Below, piece by piece: positions 51,409-60,457 of a stretch of 64,000 nt of DNA (positions within the stretch are counted from its first letter, which is position 1; every line of letters starts with the position of its first letter). The stretch comes from Thermoflavimicrobium dichotomicum (lineage in GTDB: Bacteria > Bacillota > Bacilli > Thermoactinomycetales > Thermoactinomycetaceae). The notes under the pieces were generated by a model, which was not told the origin of the DNA, made no database searches, and worked only from the letters and a program-made list of their open reading frames with translations. The translations under genes were made by a program, and so were the position numbers. The DNA lies in contig NZ_FORR01000013.1 of the NCBI RefSeq assembly GCF_900114055.1, positions 1 to 64,000 of the forward strand, read 5' to 3'.

Positions 51409-52509
51409 ATGCGAAAATTAACCGTTTCATTGGATCATTGTACTTATCCCATTTATATTGGGGCCGGACTGCTTTCACAGCTACCCGTTTATTTGGATGA
51501 AGTGGGAATTGTCCCTGACCGGAAACTGATGGTGATTTCAGATACGCAAGTAGCTCCGCTATATGGTGAAAGGATACTTGCTTCCTTGAAACAACAGGGG
51601 TATCAGGTAGATATGGCTGTTGTTCCAGCAGGAGAGTCAAGCAAGAATCTGCAGCAATTTGAATATTTAATAGGGGAGTGCCTTCGCTTTGGACTCGATC
51701 GGCAAAGTGTCATCTTGGCCCTTGGTGGTGGTGTGGTTGGAGACCTGGCTGGCTTCGTGGCAGCGGCTTATATGCGAGGGATTCCCTTTGTTCAGATTCC
51801 GACAACGCTTTTGGCACACGATAGCAGTGTAGGTGGTAAGGTCGGCGTCAACCACGCTTTGGGTAAAAATGTGATCGGGGCATTTCATCAACCCGCCATG
51901 GTTCTGTATGATGTCGATACATTAAAGACACTCCCAACACGCGAACTGATTTCAGGCTTTGCTGAAGTGATCAAGCATGGTTTGATTTGGGATGCTGATT
52001 TTGTTCAGTGGTTAGAGAAAAATAGTGCGGAGTTGCTAGCTCTTCGCCCGGAAAAAATGATTGAAGCGATCTATCGTGGATGTGAGGTGAAAGTGGCGAT
52101 TGTCTCGCAAGACGAGAGAGAATCCGGTTTACGTGCCATTTTAAATTATGGTCATACGATCGGGCACGCCCTTGAGGCGGTTTCCGGCTATATTCACTAT
52201 ACCCATGGGGAAGCGATTGCGATTGGGATGGTAGGGGCGGCCAGGCTTAGTGCAAAGGTTTTGGGAACCGATGAATCTGTGGTCAGGAAGACAAAAGAGC
52301 TGCTCGAAGCCTTCCAGCTTCCCACTCAATATGATGGAGAACGTTTTCCGGAAGATCGATTGCTTTTGGCGATGAAACGGGATAAAAAAGTACGAAACGA
52401 TGAGTATGCTTTTGTCTTGACCAGGAAAATCGGTCAGGTGGAAGTGGTTCGTGGTATTGCAGAAGAAGAGATTCGTGCTGCGTTACAGGAATTGCGGAAG
52501 GATTGTTGA
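51409..52509 (+). CDS. aroB: 3-dehydroquinate synthase
   Basis: Cyclises DAHP to 3-dehydroquinate with NAD and a metal ion, the second shikimate step. It has 366 residues. Seen: VVPAGESSKNL, ALGGGVVGDLAGFVAAAYMRG (~residues 103-123), the catalytic stretch LAHDSSVGGKVGVNH and the metal His in NYGHTIGHALE (~247-257). ATG 51409 lies 2 nt behind the aroC stop, with GAGG inside the end of aroC. Confidence 0.97.
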   Translation: MRKLTVSLDHCTYPIYIGAGLLSQLPVYLDEVGIVPDRKLMVISDTQVAPLYGERILASLKQQGYQVDMAVVPAGESSKNLQQFEYLIGECLRFGLDRQSVILALGGGVVGDLAGFVAAAYMRGIPFVQIPTTLLAHDSSVGGKVGVNHALGKNVIGAFHQPAMVLYDVDTLKTLPTRELISGFAEVIKHGLIWDADFVQWLEKNSAELLALRPEKMIEAIYRGCEVKVAIVSQDERESGLRAILNYGHTIGHALEAVSGYIHYTHGEAIAIGMVGAARLSAKVLGTDESVVRKTKELLEAFQLPTQYDGERFPEDRLLLAMKRDKKVRNDEYAFVLTRKIGQVEVVRGIAEEEIRAALQELRKDC

Positions 52510-52532
52510 CAGAATAGGCCGAGAAATCGAGA

Positions 52533-52573
52533 CTGTTGACAAAAACGCCATATAACGGAAACTTTGTCAACAG
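52533..52573. repeat. Dispersed hairpin family, best-formed copy
   Basis: CTGTTGACAAA (52533-52543) and TTTGTCAACAG (52563-52573), an 11-bp perfect inverted repeat around a CGCCATATAACGG core, between aroB and aroH. No T-run follows, so it is probably transcribed through as an mRNA hairpin. Confidence 0.7.
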
Positions 52574-52690
52574 ACTGAAGATGGTTTTTCTTGCAAAGTC
52601 ATAGGGGTGTAAAAATAGAAGTGTTCACGCAAAAAGATCGATAGAGAAAAGCACATCAATGGCTAGCAGCCAGAGGTGAGGAGGAACACT

Positions 52691-53074
52691 ATGGGAGTGA
52701 GAGGAATTCGTGGAGCGACAACTGTTCCACGAAATGAGCCAGAGGAAATTCGTTCAGCGGTCAGAGAGCTCATTTTTGCCATTGTCCAGGAAAATGATCT
52801 GAAGCCTGATGAGATTGCGAGTATTACGATTACTTCCACACCCGACCTGAATGCAGCATATCCAGCTTCTGCGATTCGGACCCTTCCAAACTGGGAGTTG
52901 GTCCCCATTATTGGGGCGTGTGAATTGGATGTTCCTGGCAGTCTGCCACGTTGTATTCGCTTGATGATTTTGGTGAATACGGATAAATCGCCACAGGAAA
53001 TTCGACACGTGTATCTCAATGAGGCCATTTCGCTTCGTCCTGATTTGGCTGAGAAAAATGTCATTGACAAATAG
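52691..53074 (+). CDS. aroH: Chorismate mutase, monofunctional AroH type
   Basis: Rearranges chorismate to prephenate for Phe and Tyr. It has 127 residues and the trimeric AroH fold. Seen: GVRGIRGATTVPRNEPEEI with the active Arg, IVQENDLKPDEIASITITSTPDLNAAYPA (~residues 37-65), GACELDVPGSLPRCIRLMI (Arg of the active site) and HVYLNEAISLRPD. ATG 52691 is 7 nt behind GAGGAGGAA. The trp promoter overlaps its 3' end. Confidence 0.96.
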   Translation: MGVRGIRGATTVPRNEPEEIRSAVRELIFAIVQENDLKPDEIASITITSTPDLNAAYPASAIRTLPNWELVPIIGACELDVPGSLPRCIRLMILVNTDKSPQEIRHVYLNEAISLRPDLAEKNVIDK

Positions 53075-53092
53075 AAGTAAATTCGGTAAATT
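53064..53092 (+). promoter_or_regulatory. Internal promoter of the trp genes
   Basis: A perfect TTGACA (53064-53069), 17 nt, TAAATT (53087-53092), overlapping the end of aroH. Transcripts would begin near 53099 and carry a ~300-nt leader before trpE. Confidence 0.75.
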
Positions 53093-53218
53093 CATTAATA
53101 AATAGGAGACGAGTTGAGTGTGAGTCAAGGGAAGATCAGGTTAGCCATTTCATAGAGATCGTGGATTCTAGGAAAATGTTTGGCTGTTTGTCAAGATAAG
53201 GAAATATGGACGCTGTTT

Positions 53219-53267
53219 GAGCTGAGCGGAGTTGAGAATGGATCGAGCAGAGAGGAGCAGAGTGGAG
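53219..53267 (+). promoter_or_regulatory. TRAP-binding site: nine GAG triplets in the trpE leader
   Basis: GAG at 53219, 53224, 53229, 53234, then after an 8-nt gap at 53245, 53250, 53255, 53260 and 53265. Within each block the spacing is exactly 2 nt. This is the target form for the 11-mer TRAP, whose gene is at 28859. Bound TRAP should let the terminator at 53286-53318 form. A possible competing pairing is TTTGGCT (53179-53185) with AGCCGAA (53287-53293), seven pairs with one G-U; this is only a guess. Confidence 0.93.
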
Positions 53268-53285
53268 GCTGATTGTTGAACACCC

Positions 53286-53318
53286 AAGCCGAAGCTGACC
53301 ACATGCTTCGGCTTTTTT
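53286..53318 (+). terminator. Attenuator (terminator) of the trp leader
   Basis: A 10-bp stem AAGCCGAAGC/GCTTCGGCTT with a 9-nt loop and a T-run. It begins 18 nt after the last GAG of the TRAP site and lies 78 nt before the trpE start. Confidence 0.93.
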
Positions 53319-53396
53319 GATTAGATTTTTCCTCTTGTCTTTTCCTCTTTGTTCCTCTTTTCCGTTCTCCTCCCCGATTCGAAGGAGGAAAATGGA

Positions 53397-54953
53397 TTGA
53401 TTTATCCCACATATGAAGAAGTGATCAGGCTAAAGCAAGATTTTTCCATGATTCCCATTTGCAAAACGATTGTCGACGATACGGAAACACCCATTTCCCT
53501 ATTCCACCGTTTTCCGCAAGCCCCCTATTCCTTTTTGTTTGAAAGCGTTGAAGGTGAACAGAAGTTTGCCCGTTATTCTTTTATGGGGACAGATCCCTTC
53601 CGCATTTTAATTGGAAAAGATGGAAGGTATACCGTGATGGATGGCAAGACCCGTTTGTCACTACAGGCAAAAGACCCACTTGATGCTTTACAGTGGTGTT
53701 TAAGTTCTGTTCGTACACCCCGCTATGCCGATTACCCTCCTTTTTTGGGCGGAGCCGTTGGTTATATCAGCTACGAGGCGATTCGTTATTTTGAACCGGT
53801 GTTGGCTACTTCGCCATTAAAAGGAGAAGGGACGGGAGCCTATGATATTCACTTGATGTTTTATGATCGTCTACTGATTTATGACCATCTGAAACGGCAT
53901 ATTATTCTGGTCAAAAATATCTCCATTCATGATCAGAGTGAACAAGCGTTGAAAGCACAATATCAGCAAACCATTCATGAATTGGAAAGCTGGTATCAAG
54001 AGTTAAAGAAAGCGACCTATCAACTTTCAATCCTGCAACCTTCTGTGAATCCAGATCTTAAGGCGAACGGTACACGTTCCAATGTGACCAAGGAAAGATA
54101 TATCGAGATGGTCAAACAGGCACAAAATCACATTGCTTGCGGGGATATTTTTCAGGTTGTACTTTCGCAGCGCTGGACATGGGAGCAGGCTCCATCCCCG
54201 ATGACGGTGTATCGGATCTTGCGGCAGCTTAATCCGTCCCCTTATATGTACTATTTAAAATTGCAGGATGAAACGATTGTGGGTACGTCACCTGAGCTTT
54301 TGGTTCAAGTGAATGATCGGATGGTACATACCCGTCCAATTGCCGGCTCACGCCCGCGGGGGAAAAATCCGCAGGAAGATGAAGCGCTGATCAAGGACCT
54401 GCTCCAGGATGAAAAAGAGATCGCCGAGCATGTGATGCTGGTTGATTTGGGACGAAATGATGTTGGGCGGGTAGCTCGCTATGGAACGGTACGTGTCACG
54501 GAGCAAATGATCATCGAGAAATATTCCCATATCATGCATTTGGTTTCCCATGTGATCGGGGAGCTGAAACCGGAATGTAGCCCACTGGATGCGGTACGAG
54601 CCTGTTTTCCGGCTGGAACGGTGTCAGGTGCACCCAAAATTCGGGCGATGGAAATCATTGCAGAGCTGGAACCAGAACCACGGGGGGTTTATGCAGGAGC
54701 GATCGGCTATTTCAGTTTCGATGGGAATGTGGATACCTGTATTGCGATTCGGACCATTTATTTTCGGAACGGGCGTGCCTATGTGCAAGCAGGTGGAGGA
54801 ATTGTCGCCGACTCGTTACCTGAAAATGAATATATGGAGTCTGTCAATAAGGCGAAAGCGATGATGAAAGCTTTGGAAATGGCAAGGCAAATGGAACAAA
54901 TGGGGAGTGAACAGCATGATTCAGGACAAATTGTTGAAAGTATTGGAAGGTAA
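53397..54953 (+). CDS. trpE: Anthranilate synthase component I
   Basis: Makes anthranilate from chorismate with ammonia from the glutamine subunit. It has 518 residues. Seen: the Trp-binding LFESVEGEQKFARYSFMG (~residues 45-62), ALSQRW-type VVLSQRWTWE, SPYMYYLKLQDETIVGTSPELLV, RPIAGSRPRG (~312-321), DEKEIAEHVMLVDLGRND and FPAGTVSGAPKIRAMEII. The start is TTG 53397, 8 nt behind GAAGGAGG; the frame is open further up but without a site. trpG is not beside it, as in B. subtilis, where one glutaminase is shared with folate synthesis. Confidence 0.96.
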   Translation: MIYPTYEEVIRLKQDFSMIPICKTIVDDTETPISLFHRFPQAPYSFLFESVEGEQKFARYSFMGTDPFRILIGKDGRYTVMDGKTRLSLQAKDPLDALQWCLSSVRTPRYADYPPFLGGAVGYISYEAIRYFEPVLATSPLKGEGTGAYDIHLMFYDRLLIYDHLKRHIILVKNISIHDQSEQALKAQYQQTIHELESWYQELKKATYQLSILQPSVNPDLKANGTRSNVTKERYIEMVKQAQNHIACGDIFQVVLSQRWTWEQAPSPMTVYRILRQLNPSPYMYYLKLQDETIVGTSPELLVQVNDRMVHTRPIAGSRPRGKNPQEDEALIKDLLQDEKEIAEHVMLVDLGRNDVGRVARYGTVRVTEQMIIEKYSHIMHLVSHVIGELKPECSPLDAVRACFPAGTVSGAPKIRAMEIIAELEPEPRGVYAGAIGYFSFDGNVDTCIAIRTIYFRNGRAYVQAGGGIVADSLPENEYMESVNKAKAMMKALEMARQMEQMGSEQHDSGQIVESIGR

Positions 54954-55944
54954 AGACTTATCGCGAAATGAGGCATTCACTTTCATGAATCTGATGATGA
55001 AAGGGGACATGACACCGGCACAAGTGGCAGCTTTATTGACTGCACTCAAGATGAAGGGAGAGACGGTGGAGGAGTTAGTCGGATTTGCAGAGGGGATGCG
55101 TGCCCATGCCCGCACACTTCCACCTATGCATTCAAACACGGTGGATACATGTGGAACAGGCGGTGATGGCAAGTATACCTTTAATATTTCCACTGCTGCA
55201 GCTTTAGTCGCTTCTGCCGCAGGGGCTTCTGTAGCCAAACATGGAAATCGCTCGGTTTCCAGTAAAAGTGGCAGCGCTGATGTGTTGGAACAGTTGGGCG
55301 TCAATATTTATTTGTCAACGGAAGAGGCCTATGATTTATTGTCTGAAACCGGCTTTTGCTTTTTGTTTGCCCCTTTGTTCCATGAATCGATGCGACATGT
55401 GATGCCGACACGGAAAGAACTGGGATTTCGGACTTGCTTTAATTTGCTGGGGCCGCTGGTGAATCCGTTTCAGGTAAAGGTGCAGTTGGTTGGGGTTTAT
55501 GATGCATCTTTAACAGAAACTGTGGCGAACGTGTTAGCAGAACTTGGAAGCGAACGGGTATTGGTTGTGGCAGGACTTGACGGTTTGGACGAGATTTCGA
55601 TTGCTGGCCCTACACGGATCAGTGAACTCAAAGATGGAAAAATCCAAACCTATGAGTTGACACCTGAAGACGTTCAATTAACCACACGGACCCATCCTGC
55701 CATATATACACGAGATGCGAAAGAAAGTGCCCAGCAGATTCACGCTGTATTGGATGGGGTGCCAGGAGCAGCACGCGATATTGTTCTCTTCAATGCAGGA
55801 GCGGTGCTGTATGTCGCAGGGCTTGCTTCAAATATAAAGGATGGAGTGAAACTGGCTGCCGATATGATTGATAGCGGGAAAGCCAAACAGAAACTGAATG
55901 AAGTGATTCATCAATCGTGGGAGGTTAAACATGCATATTCTTGA
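54916..55944 (+). CDS. trpD: Anthranilate phosphoribosyltransferase
   Basis: Adds phosphoribose from PRPP to anthranilate. It has 342 residues. Seen: MKGDMTPAQVAALLTALKMKGET, the PRPP site DTCGTGGDGKYTFNIST (~residues 78-94), KHGNRSVSSKSGSADVLE and HPAMRHV-type HESMRHVMPTRKELGFRT. ATG 54916 lies inside the end of trpE (38-nt overlap), behind GGGGAG. Translational coupling is likely. Confidence 0.97.
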   Translation: MIQDKLLKVLEGKDLSRNEAFTFMNLMMKGDMTPAQVAALLTALKMKGETVEELVGFAEGMRAHARTLPPMHSNTVDTCGTGGDGKYTFNISTAAALVASAAGASVAKHGNRSVSSKSGSADVLEQLGVNIYLSTEEAYDLLSETGFCFLFAPLFHESMRHVMPTRKELGFRTCFNLLGPLVNPFQVKVQLVGVYDASLTETVANVLAELGSERVLVVAGLDGLDEISIAGPTRISELKDGKIQTYELTPEDVQLTTRTHPAIYTRDAKESAQQIHAVLDGVPGAARDIVLFNAGAVLYVAGLASNIKDGVKLAADMIDSGKAKQKLNEVIHQSWEVKHAYS

Positions 55945-56707
55945 TCGGATTGTTGAAGTGAAAAAGCAAGAGTTAGGGCAGTTATCCTATACGGAAAAAG
56001 ATTGGGAACAAGCTCGTCGACTTCCTGCCGGTCTATCGTTGGCTGAAGCGCTTACCGCATCACCCACGCTATCGATTATAGCGGAAATCAAACCGGCCTC
56101 TCCAGTCAAAGGAGTCATTCGTTCTGAAGTGGATCCCGTGACCATTGCCAAAGGATACGAACAGGCAGGGGCGGCAGCGATTTCTGTTTTGACTGACTCT
56201 TCCTTCTTTCGGGCCAATCGGGAAAATTTAGTCAGAGCAAAACAGGCGATCCATATTCCCGTATTGCGTAAAGATTTTATCATTGATCCGCGGCAAGTGC
56301 TGGAAAGCAAGCTCTTGGGTGCTGATGCGATCTTGCTGATTGCTACCATTCTCACGCGAGAAGAATTGCTCTCGCTTACACGGCTGGCACATGAATTAAA
56401 CATGGAGGTCCTTGTAGAAGTTTATGATGAATCGGAATTGGAAAGAGCACTGGATTGCCAACCGGATGTGCTGGGGATCAATAATCGGAATTTGACCGAT
56501 TTTACTGTCGATATTGAAAATACGGAGAAGATTTTCTCCCAGATCGAGGCATTTATTCCTGTGATTAGTGAAAGTGGGATTTTGTCGATTGAAGATGCCA
56601 AGCGAGTTGCCCAAATCGGAGTCGATGGAGTTTTGATTGGAGAATATTTCATGCGCCACAATCGTCCAGAAGAAGCAGTTCGGCAAATGATAGGTGAGCT
56701 GACATGA
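55931..56707 (+). CDS. trpC: Indole-3-glycerol-phosphate synthase
   Basis: Closes the indole ring. It has 258 residues and is a TIM barrel. Seen: MHILDRIVEVKKQEL, IIAEIKPASPVKGVI (catalytic Lys ~56), VLTDSSFF, VLRKDFIIDPRQV (Lys ~113), EVYDESELERAL, GINNRNLTDF and SESGI. ATG 55931 is within the 3' end of trpD (14-nt overlap), behind GGGAGG. Confidence 0.97.
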   Translation: MHILDRIVEVKKQELGQLSYTEKDWEQARRLPAGLSLAEALTASPTLSIIAEIKPASPVKGVIRSEVDPVTIAKGYEQAGAAAISVLTDSSFFRANRENLVRAKQAIHIPVLRKDFIIDPRQVLESKLLGADAILLIATILTREELLSLTRLAHELNMEVLVEVYDESELERALDCQPDVLGINNRNLTDFTVDIENTEKIFSQIEAFIPVISESGILSIEDAKRVAQIGVDGVLIGEYFMRHNRPEEAVRQMIGELT

Positions 56708-57354
56708 GACCAACTCAAATCAAGTTGTGTGGTTTTCGAAAGGCAGAGGATATCCGAAAAATCCAGGGAATACCGGTTGATGCAGTGGGATTTATTTTGG
56801 TGCCGGGTCGTAAGCGAACGGTCGATGAAAGGGAGTTGCCCCGTTTGCTCGCTGAGGCACCGAAAGAGGCGAAGACGGTGGGAGTTTTTCTGAATCCGAC
56901 CCTCCATGAAGTAGCCAAATGGCTGCAAATTGCATCTTTTGATGCCATACAGTTGCATGGAACCGAATCCCCACTCTTTTGCCATTGGATCAAAAAGAGG
57001 TTTTCGGTACAGGTGATCAAAACGTTCCATCCTACGGAGGAGAATTTCCAGGAACAGATTGAAGCCTATCAATCGGTCATCGATATCGCCTTATTGGATC
57101 ATGCACGCGGGGGGACAGGAACGACCTATGACTGGAACTTGATTCCTGCTTTTCAAGAGGCATGTCAAAAACGAAACATTCCTCTGTGGGTAGCGGGTGG
57201 GATTACGCCAGAGAATGTAAGAGATCTGGTGGAACAGGTGCAACCGGATGGCATAGATGTATCGAGCGGAATCGAAACCAATGGATATAAGGATGAAGCC
57301 AAAATCAGAACATTAGTAGAAAGAGTGAGACAATATGAATCCATACACACGTGA
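56704..57354 (+). CDS. trpF: Phosphoribosylanthranilate isomerase
   Basis: Amadori isomerisation of PRA to CdRP. It has 216 residues. Seen: [14 protein letters not shown] with the catalytic Cys (~9), [48 protein letters not shown] (catalytic Asp) and [18 protein letters not shown]. It shares ATGA with the trpC stop. Confidence 0.97.
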   Translation: MRPTQIKLCGFRKAEDIRKIQGIPVDAVGFILVPGRKRTVDERELPRLLAEAPKEAKTVGVFLNPTLHEVAKWLQIASFDAIQLHGTESPLFCHWIKKRFSVQVIKTFHPTEENFQEQIEAYQSVIDIALLDHARGGTGTTYDWNLIPAFQEACQKRNIPLWVAGGITPENVRDLVEQVQPDGIDVSSGIETNGYKDEAKIRTLVERVRQYESIHT

Positions 57355-58525
57355 TCGCTTTGGCGAATACGGTGGACGATTTGTAGCGGAAACATTGATG
57401 AATGCCCTCTTTGAAGTGGAACAGGCCTTTTATAAGGCAGTGGAAGATGAGCAATTCCATAAAGAATTAAAGCAGCTTTATGTTCATTATTCCGGTCGTC
57501 CGACTCCCCTCACTTTTGCTGAGCGGCTCACAGAATATGCAGGTGGGGCCAGGATTTACCTGAAGCGGGAGGATCTGAATCATACGGGGGCACATAAGAT
57601 CAATAACACACTGGGACAAGCCCTGTTGGCGAAACGAATGGGTAAAAAGAAGCTGATCGCCGAAACTGGAGCTGGTCAACATGGAGTTGCGACAGCGACG
57701 GTAGCCGCTTTATTGGGGATGGAGTGCCAGGTATATATGGGGGCAGAAGATGTGAAACGGCAACAGTTGAACGTGTTTCGGATGGAACTGTTGGGAGCAG
57801 AGGTGATTCCCGTCCATTCAGGATCACGGACACTCAAGGATGCCACGAATGAAGCTTTGCGCCAATGGGTGGCCCAAGTGGAAGAAGCCTTTTATCTGAT
57901 TGGTTCTGTGGTCGGACCGCATCCTTATCCACAGATGGTGAAGTATTTTCAGCGGGTAATCGGAGATGAAGCCAGGGAGCAATGTTTGCAAAAAGAAGGG
58001 CGGCTCCCTGATGATGTGGTGGCTTGTGTGGGCGGTGGCAGCAATGCGATGGGGATGTTTGCCGCTTTTCTGGAAGATGAACAAGTCCGGTTACATGGAG
58101 TGGAAGCAGGGGGGAAAGGGTTGGATACTCCTTACCATGCTGCTACCTTAAGTAAAGGTCGCCCGGGTGTTTTGCACGGTGCCTATACTTATTTGTTGCA
58201 GGATGCATTTGGACAAATCAAGCCGGCTCATTCCATTTCCGCCGGTTTGGATTATCCAGGGGTAGGACCTGAACATGCTTTTCTAAAAGACAGTCAGCGT
58301 GTTCGCTATACAGCCATCACCGACCAGGAGGCATTGGAAGCGGTGTCGCTCTTGTGTCGTTACGAAGGCATCCTGCCTGCATTGGAATCGGCTCATGCCA
58401 TAGCGGAAGCACTGAAATTGGCAAGCCAGCGAACGAAAGAGGAAGTGATTTTGGTTTGTCTGTCCGGACGTGGCGATAAAGATGTGGAAACCATTCGATC
58501 TTATATGGAGGAGAAACAATCATGA
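57335..58525 (+). CDS. trpB: Tryptophan synthase beta chain
   Basis: Joins indole with serine using PLP. It has 396 residues. Seen: [37 protein letters not shown] (PLP Lys ~89), [15 protein letters not shown], the phosphate site [12 protein letters not shown] (~230-241) and LSGRGDKDV at the end. ATG 57335 lies 20 nt inside the 3' end of trpF. Confidence 0.98.
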   Translation: MNPYTRDRFGEYGGRFVAETLMNALFEVEQAFYKAVEDEQFHKELKQLYVHYSGRPTPLTFAERLTEYAGGARIYLKREDLNHTGAHKINNTLGQALLAKRMGKKKLIAETGAGQHGVATATVAALLGMECQVYMGAEDVKRQQLNVFRMELLGAEVIPVHSGSRTLKDATNEALRQWVAQVEEAFYLIGSVVGPHPYPQMVKYFQRVIGDEAREQCLQKEGRLPDDVVACVGGGSNAMGMFAAFLEDEQVRLHGVEAGGKGLDTPYHAATLSKGRPGVLHGAYTYLLQDAFGQIKPAHSISAGLDYPGVGPEHAFLKDSQRVRYTAITDQEALEAVSLLCRYEGILPALESAHAIAEALKLASQRTKEEVILVCLSGRGDKDVETIRSYMEEKQS

Positions 58526-59319
58526 ATCGACTGCAAATGGCCTTTGAACACAATCAACCCCCTCGTCTGATTCCCTTTATCATGACAGGCGATCCTTGCC
58601 TGGAAGCAACCGTCGATTTACTTTTGGAGCTGGAAAAGGTGGGGGTAACAGCGATTGAACTCGGAGTTCCTTTTTCAGATCCCACGGCAGATGGCCCCGT
58701 CATTCAGGCAGCGAGTGAACGAGCCCTCGGACAGGGAGTCACCTGTCATGATGTGTTGCAAGTAGGAAAAATGGCACGACAAAAAGGATGTAAAACACCG
58801 CTCATTTTATTTTCATATCTCAATCCGTTACTCCAGTATGGATTGGAGAAAATCGTACAGGAAGCAAGTGAGATTGGATTTGATGGACTGATTGTACCGG
58901 ATTTGCCCTATGAAGAAAGTGAAACTTTAAATCAACAATGCAAACAATACCATCTTCCCTTGATTCGCTTTGTCGCTCCTACCTCCAAACAGCGAATGAA
59001 GAAAATCGCCCATGATGCCCAAGGTTTTTTGTATTGCATTTCTTCTTTGGGCACAACGGGTGTCCGGCAGGCCTTTGACCGTCGGGTGGAAACTTTTTTG
59101 CAAGAAGTGAAAGAATTAAGCAAGATTCCGATTGCGATTGGATTTGGCATTTCGAAACGGGAACATGTCGACTACTTTTCACAATTTGCAGATGCGGTGA
59201 TTGTGGGAAGTGCACTGGTCAAAAAGATCGAGGAACGAAGCGAGAAGCTGGTCCATCCAGCGTCACGTCCATCTGCCCTGCAAGAAATCATAACGTTTGT
59301 CAAAGAACTAAGAAAATAG
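58522..59319 (+). CDS. trpA: Tryptophan synthase alpha chain
   Basis: Splits indole-glycerol phosphate to indole and glyceraldehyde-3-phosphate; indole is passed to TrpB. It has 265 residues. Seen: [34 protein letters not shown] (catalytic Glu ~49, Asp ~59), LLFSYLNPL-type [26 protein letters not shown], and SSLGTTGVR. It shares ATGA with the trpB stop. Confidence 0.97.
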   Translation: MNRLQMAFEHNQPPRLIPFIMTGDPCLEATVDLLLELEKVGVTAIELGVPFSDPTADGPVIQAASERALGQGVTCHDVLQVGKMARQKGCKTPLILFSYLNPLLQYGLEKIVQEASEIGFDGLIVPDLPYEESETLNQQCKQYHLPLIRFVAPTSKQRMKKIAHDAQGFLYCISSLGTTGVRQAFDRRVETFLQEVKELSKIPIAIGFGISKREHVDYFSQFADAVIVGSALVKKIEERSEKLVHPASRPSALQEIITFVKELRK

Positions 59320-59356
59320 TATGATAAAAGATAAAAAACTGAGAGGAAAATGGAGC

Positions 59357-60457
59357 ATGAAAGCAAAAGCATCCATACAAGGATTGGAACCTTACCAACC
59401 AGGAAAATCACTAGAAGAAGTTAAACGTGAACTTGGATTGACACAAGTCATCAAGTTGGCTTCCAATGAAAATCCATATGGTTGTTCTTCTCGTGTTTTT
59501 GAAGCTTTGGAAACGATGAAGAATCGGCTTCATTTTTATCCTGATGGATCCGCCAGAGAACTGAAAGAAAAACTGGCGGATCATTTGGAAGTGGACGAGC
59601 GGCGACTGATTCTGGGAAATGGGTCCGATGAGGTGATTCAAATCCTCTGTCGTACTTTTCTGGAACCAGGTTCGGAGTCGGTCATGGCTGATCTGACTTT
59701 CTCCCGCTATGAGGCAGGTGTGCGTATTGAAGGGGCAACTCCGGTAAAAGTTCCTTTAAAAGAAGGAACCCATGACCTTGAAGCCATGCTTGCAGCGATC
59801 ACAGACCAAACCCGGATTGTCTGGATTTGCAATCCCAATAATCCGACCGGGACGATCGTCAGTCATGAAGCATTAAGCGATTTTCTGGATCGGATACCCG
59901 AACATGTGTTGGTTGTTCTCGATGAAGCTTACCATGAATACGTAACGGATCCCTCTTACCCTGATTCGATTTCCCTGCTGGATTATAATCCACAGATTGT
60001 GATCCTGCGTACCTTTTCCAAGATTTACGGGCTTGCCAGTTTTCGGATCGGTTATGGTATTACCCATCCCGATCTCATACGGGAAATGGAGCGTGTCCGT
60101 GAACCTTTCAATGTCAATGGCCTGGCACAGCAAGCGGCAATCGCGGCATTGGAAGATCAAAGCTTTATTACATATTGTCGAATGCAAAATCGTCGGGGTA
60201 TTGATCAGATTACCAGGAAATTGGAAGAGTTAGGATTGGAATATTTCCCGGCGCATGGCAATTTCGTTTTCTTTGATGCCAAAATCCCGGGAGAAGAAGT
60301 ATTTCAATTTTTGCTGAGAAAAGGTTTGATCGTGCGAACGGGGTTTGGCCCGACGAATGTTCGGATCACTGTAGGGAAAGAAGAAGAAAATGACCAGTTG
60401 CTCCAAGCTTTGGAAGAATTAATCATCAGCAAACGAGGGTTGGCAAGCAATGTGTGA
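59357..60457 (+). CDS. hisC: Histidinol-phosphate / aromatic aminotransferase
   Basis: A PLP transaminase; in B. subtilis HisC works both in histidine synthesis and on prephenate/aromatic keto acids. It has 366 residues. Seen: IKLASNENPYG (~residues 32-42), GNGSDEVIQILCRTFL, WICNPNNPTGT, VLDEAYHEYV and the PLP Lys in RTFSKIYGLASFRIGYG (~224). ATG 59357 lies 5-6 nt behind ATGGAG, within GAGGAAAATGGAGC. It sits between trpA and tyrA as in B. subtilis, which supports the double role. Confidence 0.95.
   Translation: MKAKASIQGLEPYQPGKSLEEVKRELGLTQVIKLASNENPYGCSSRVFEALETMKNRLHFYPDGSARELKEKLADHLEVDERRLILGNGSDEVIQILCRTFLEPGSESVMADLTFSRYEAGVRIEGATPVKVPLKEGTHDLEAMLAAITDQTRIVWICNPNNPTGTIVSHEALSDFLDRIPEHVLVVLDEAYHEYVTDPSYPDSISLLDYNPQIVILRTFSKIYGLASFRIGYGITHPDLIREMERVREPFNVNGLAQQAAIAALEDQSFITYCRMQNRRGIDQITRKLEELGLEYFPAHGNFVFFDAKIPGEEVFQFLLRKGLIVRTGFGPTNVRITVGKEEENDQLLQALEELIISKRGLASNV

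Noticed and set aside
53248-53262. Counting CAG and overlapping GAG triplets as further TRAP contacts
   Set aside because: They fall out of the 5-nt period set by the nine GAG triplets.
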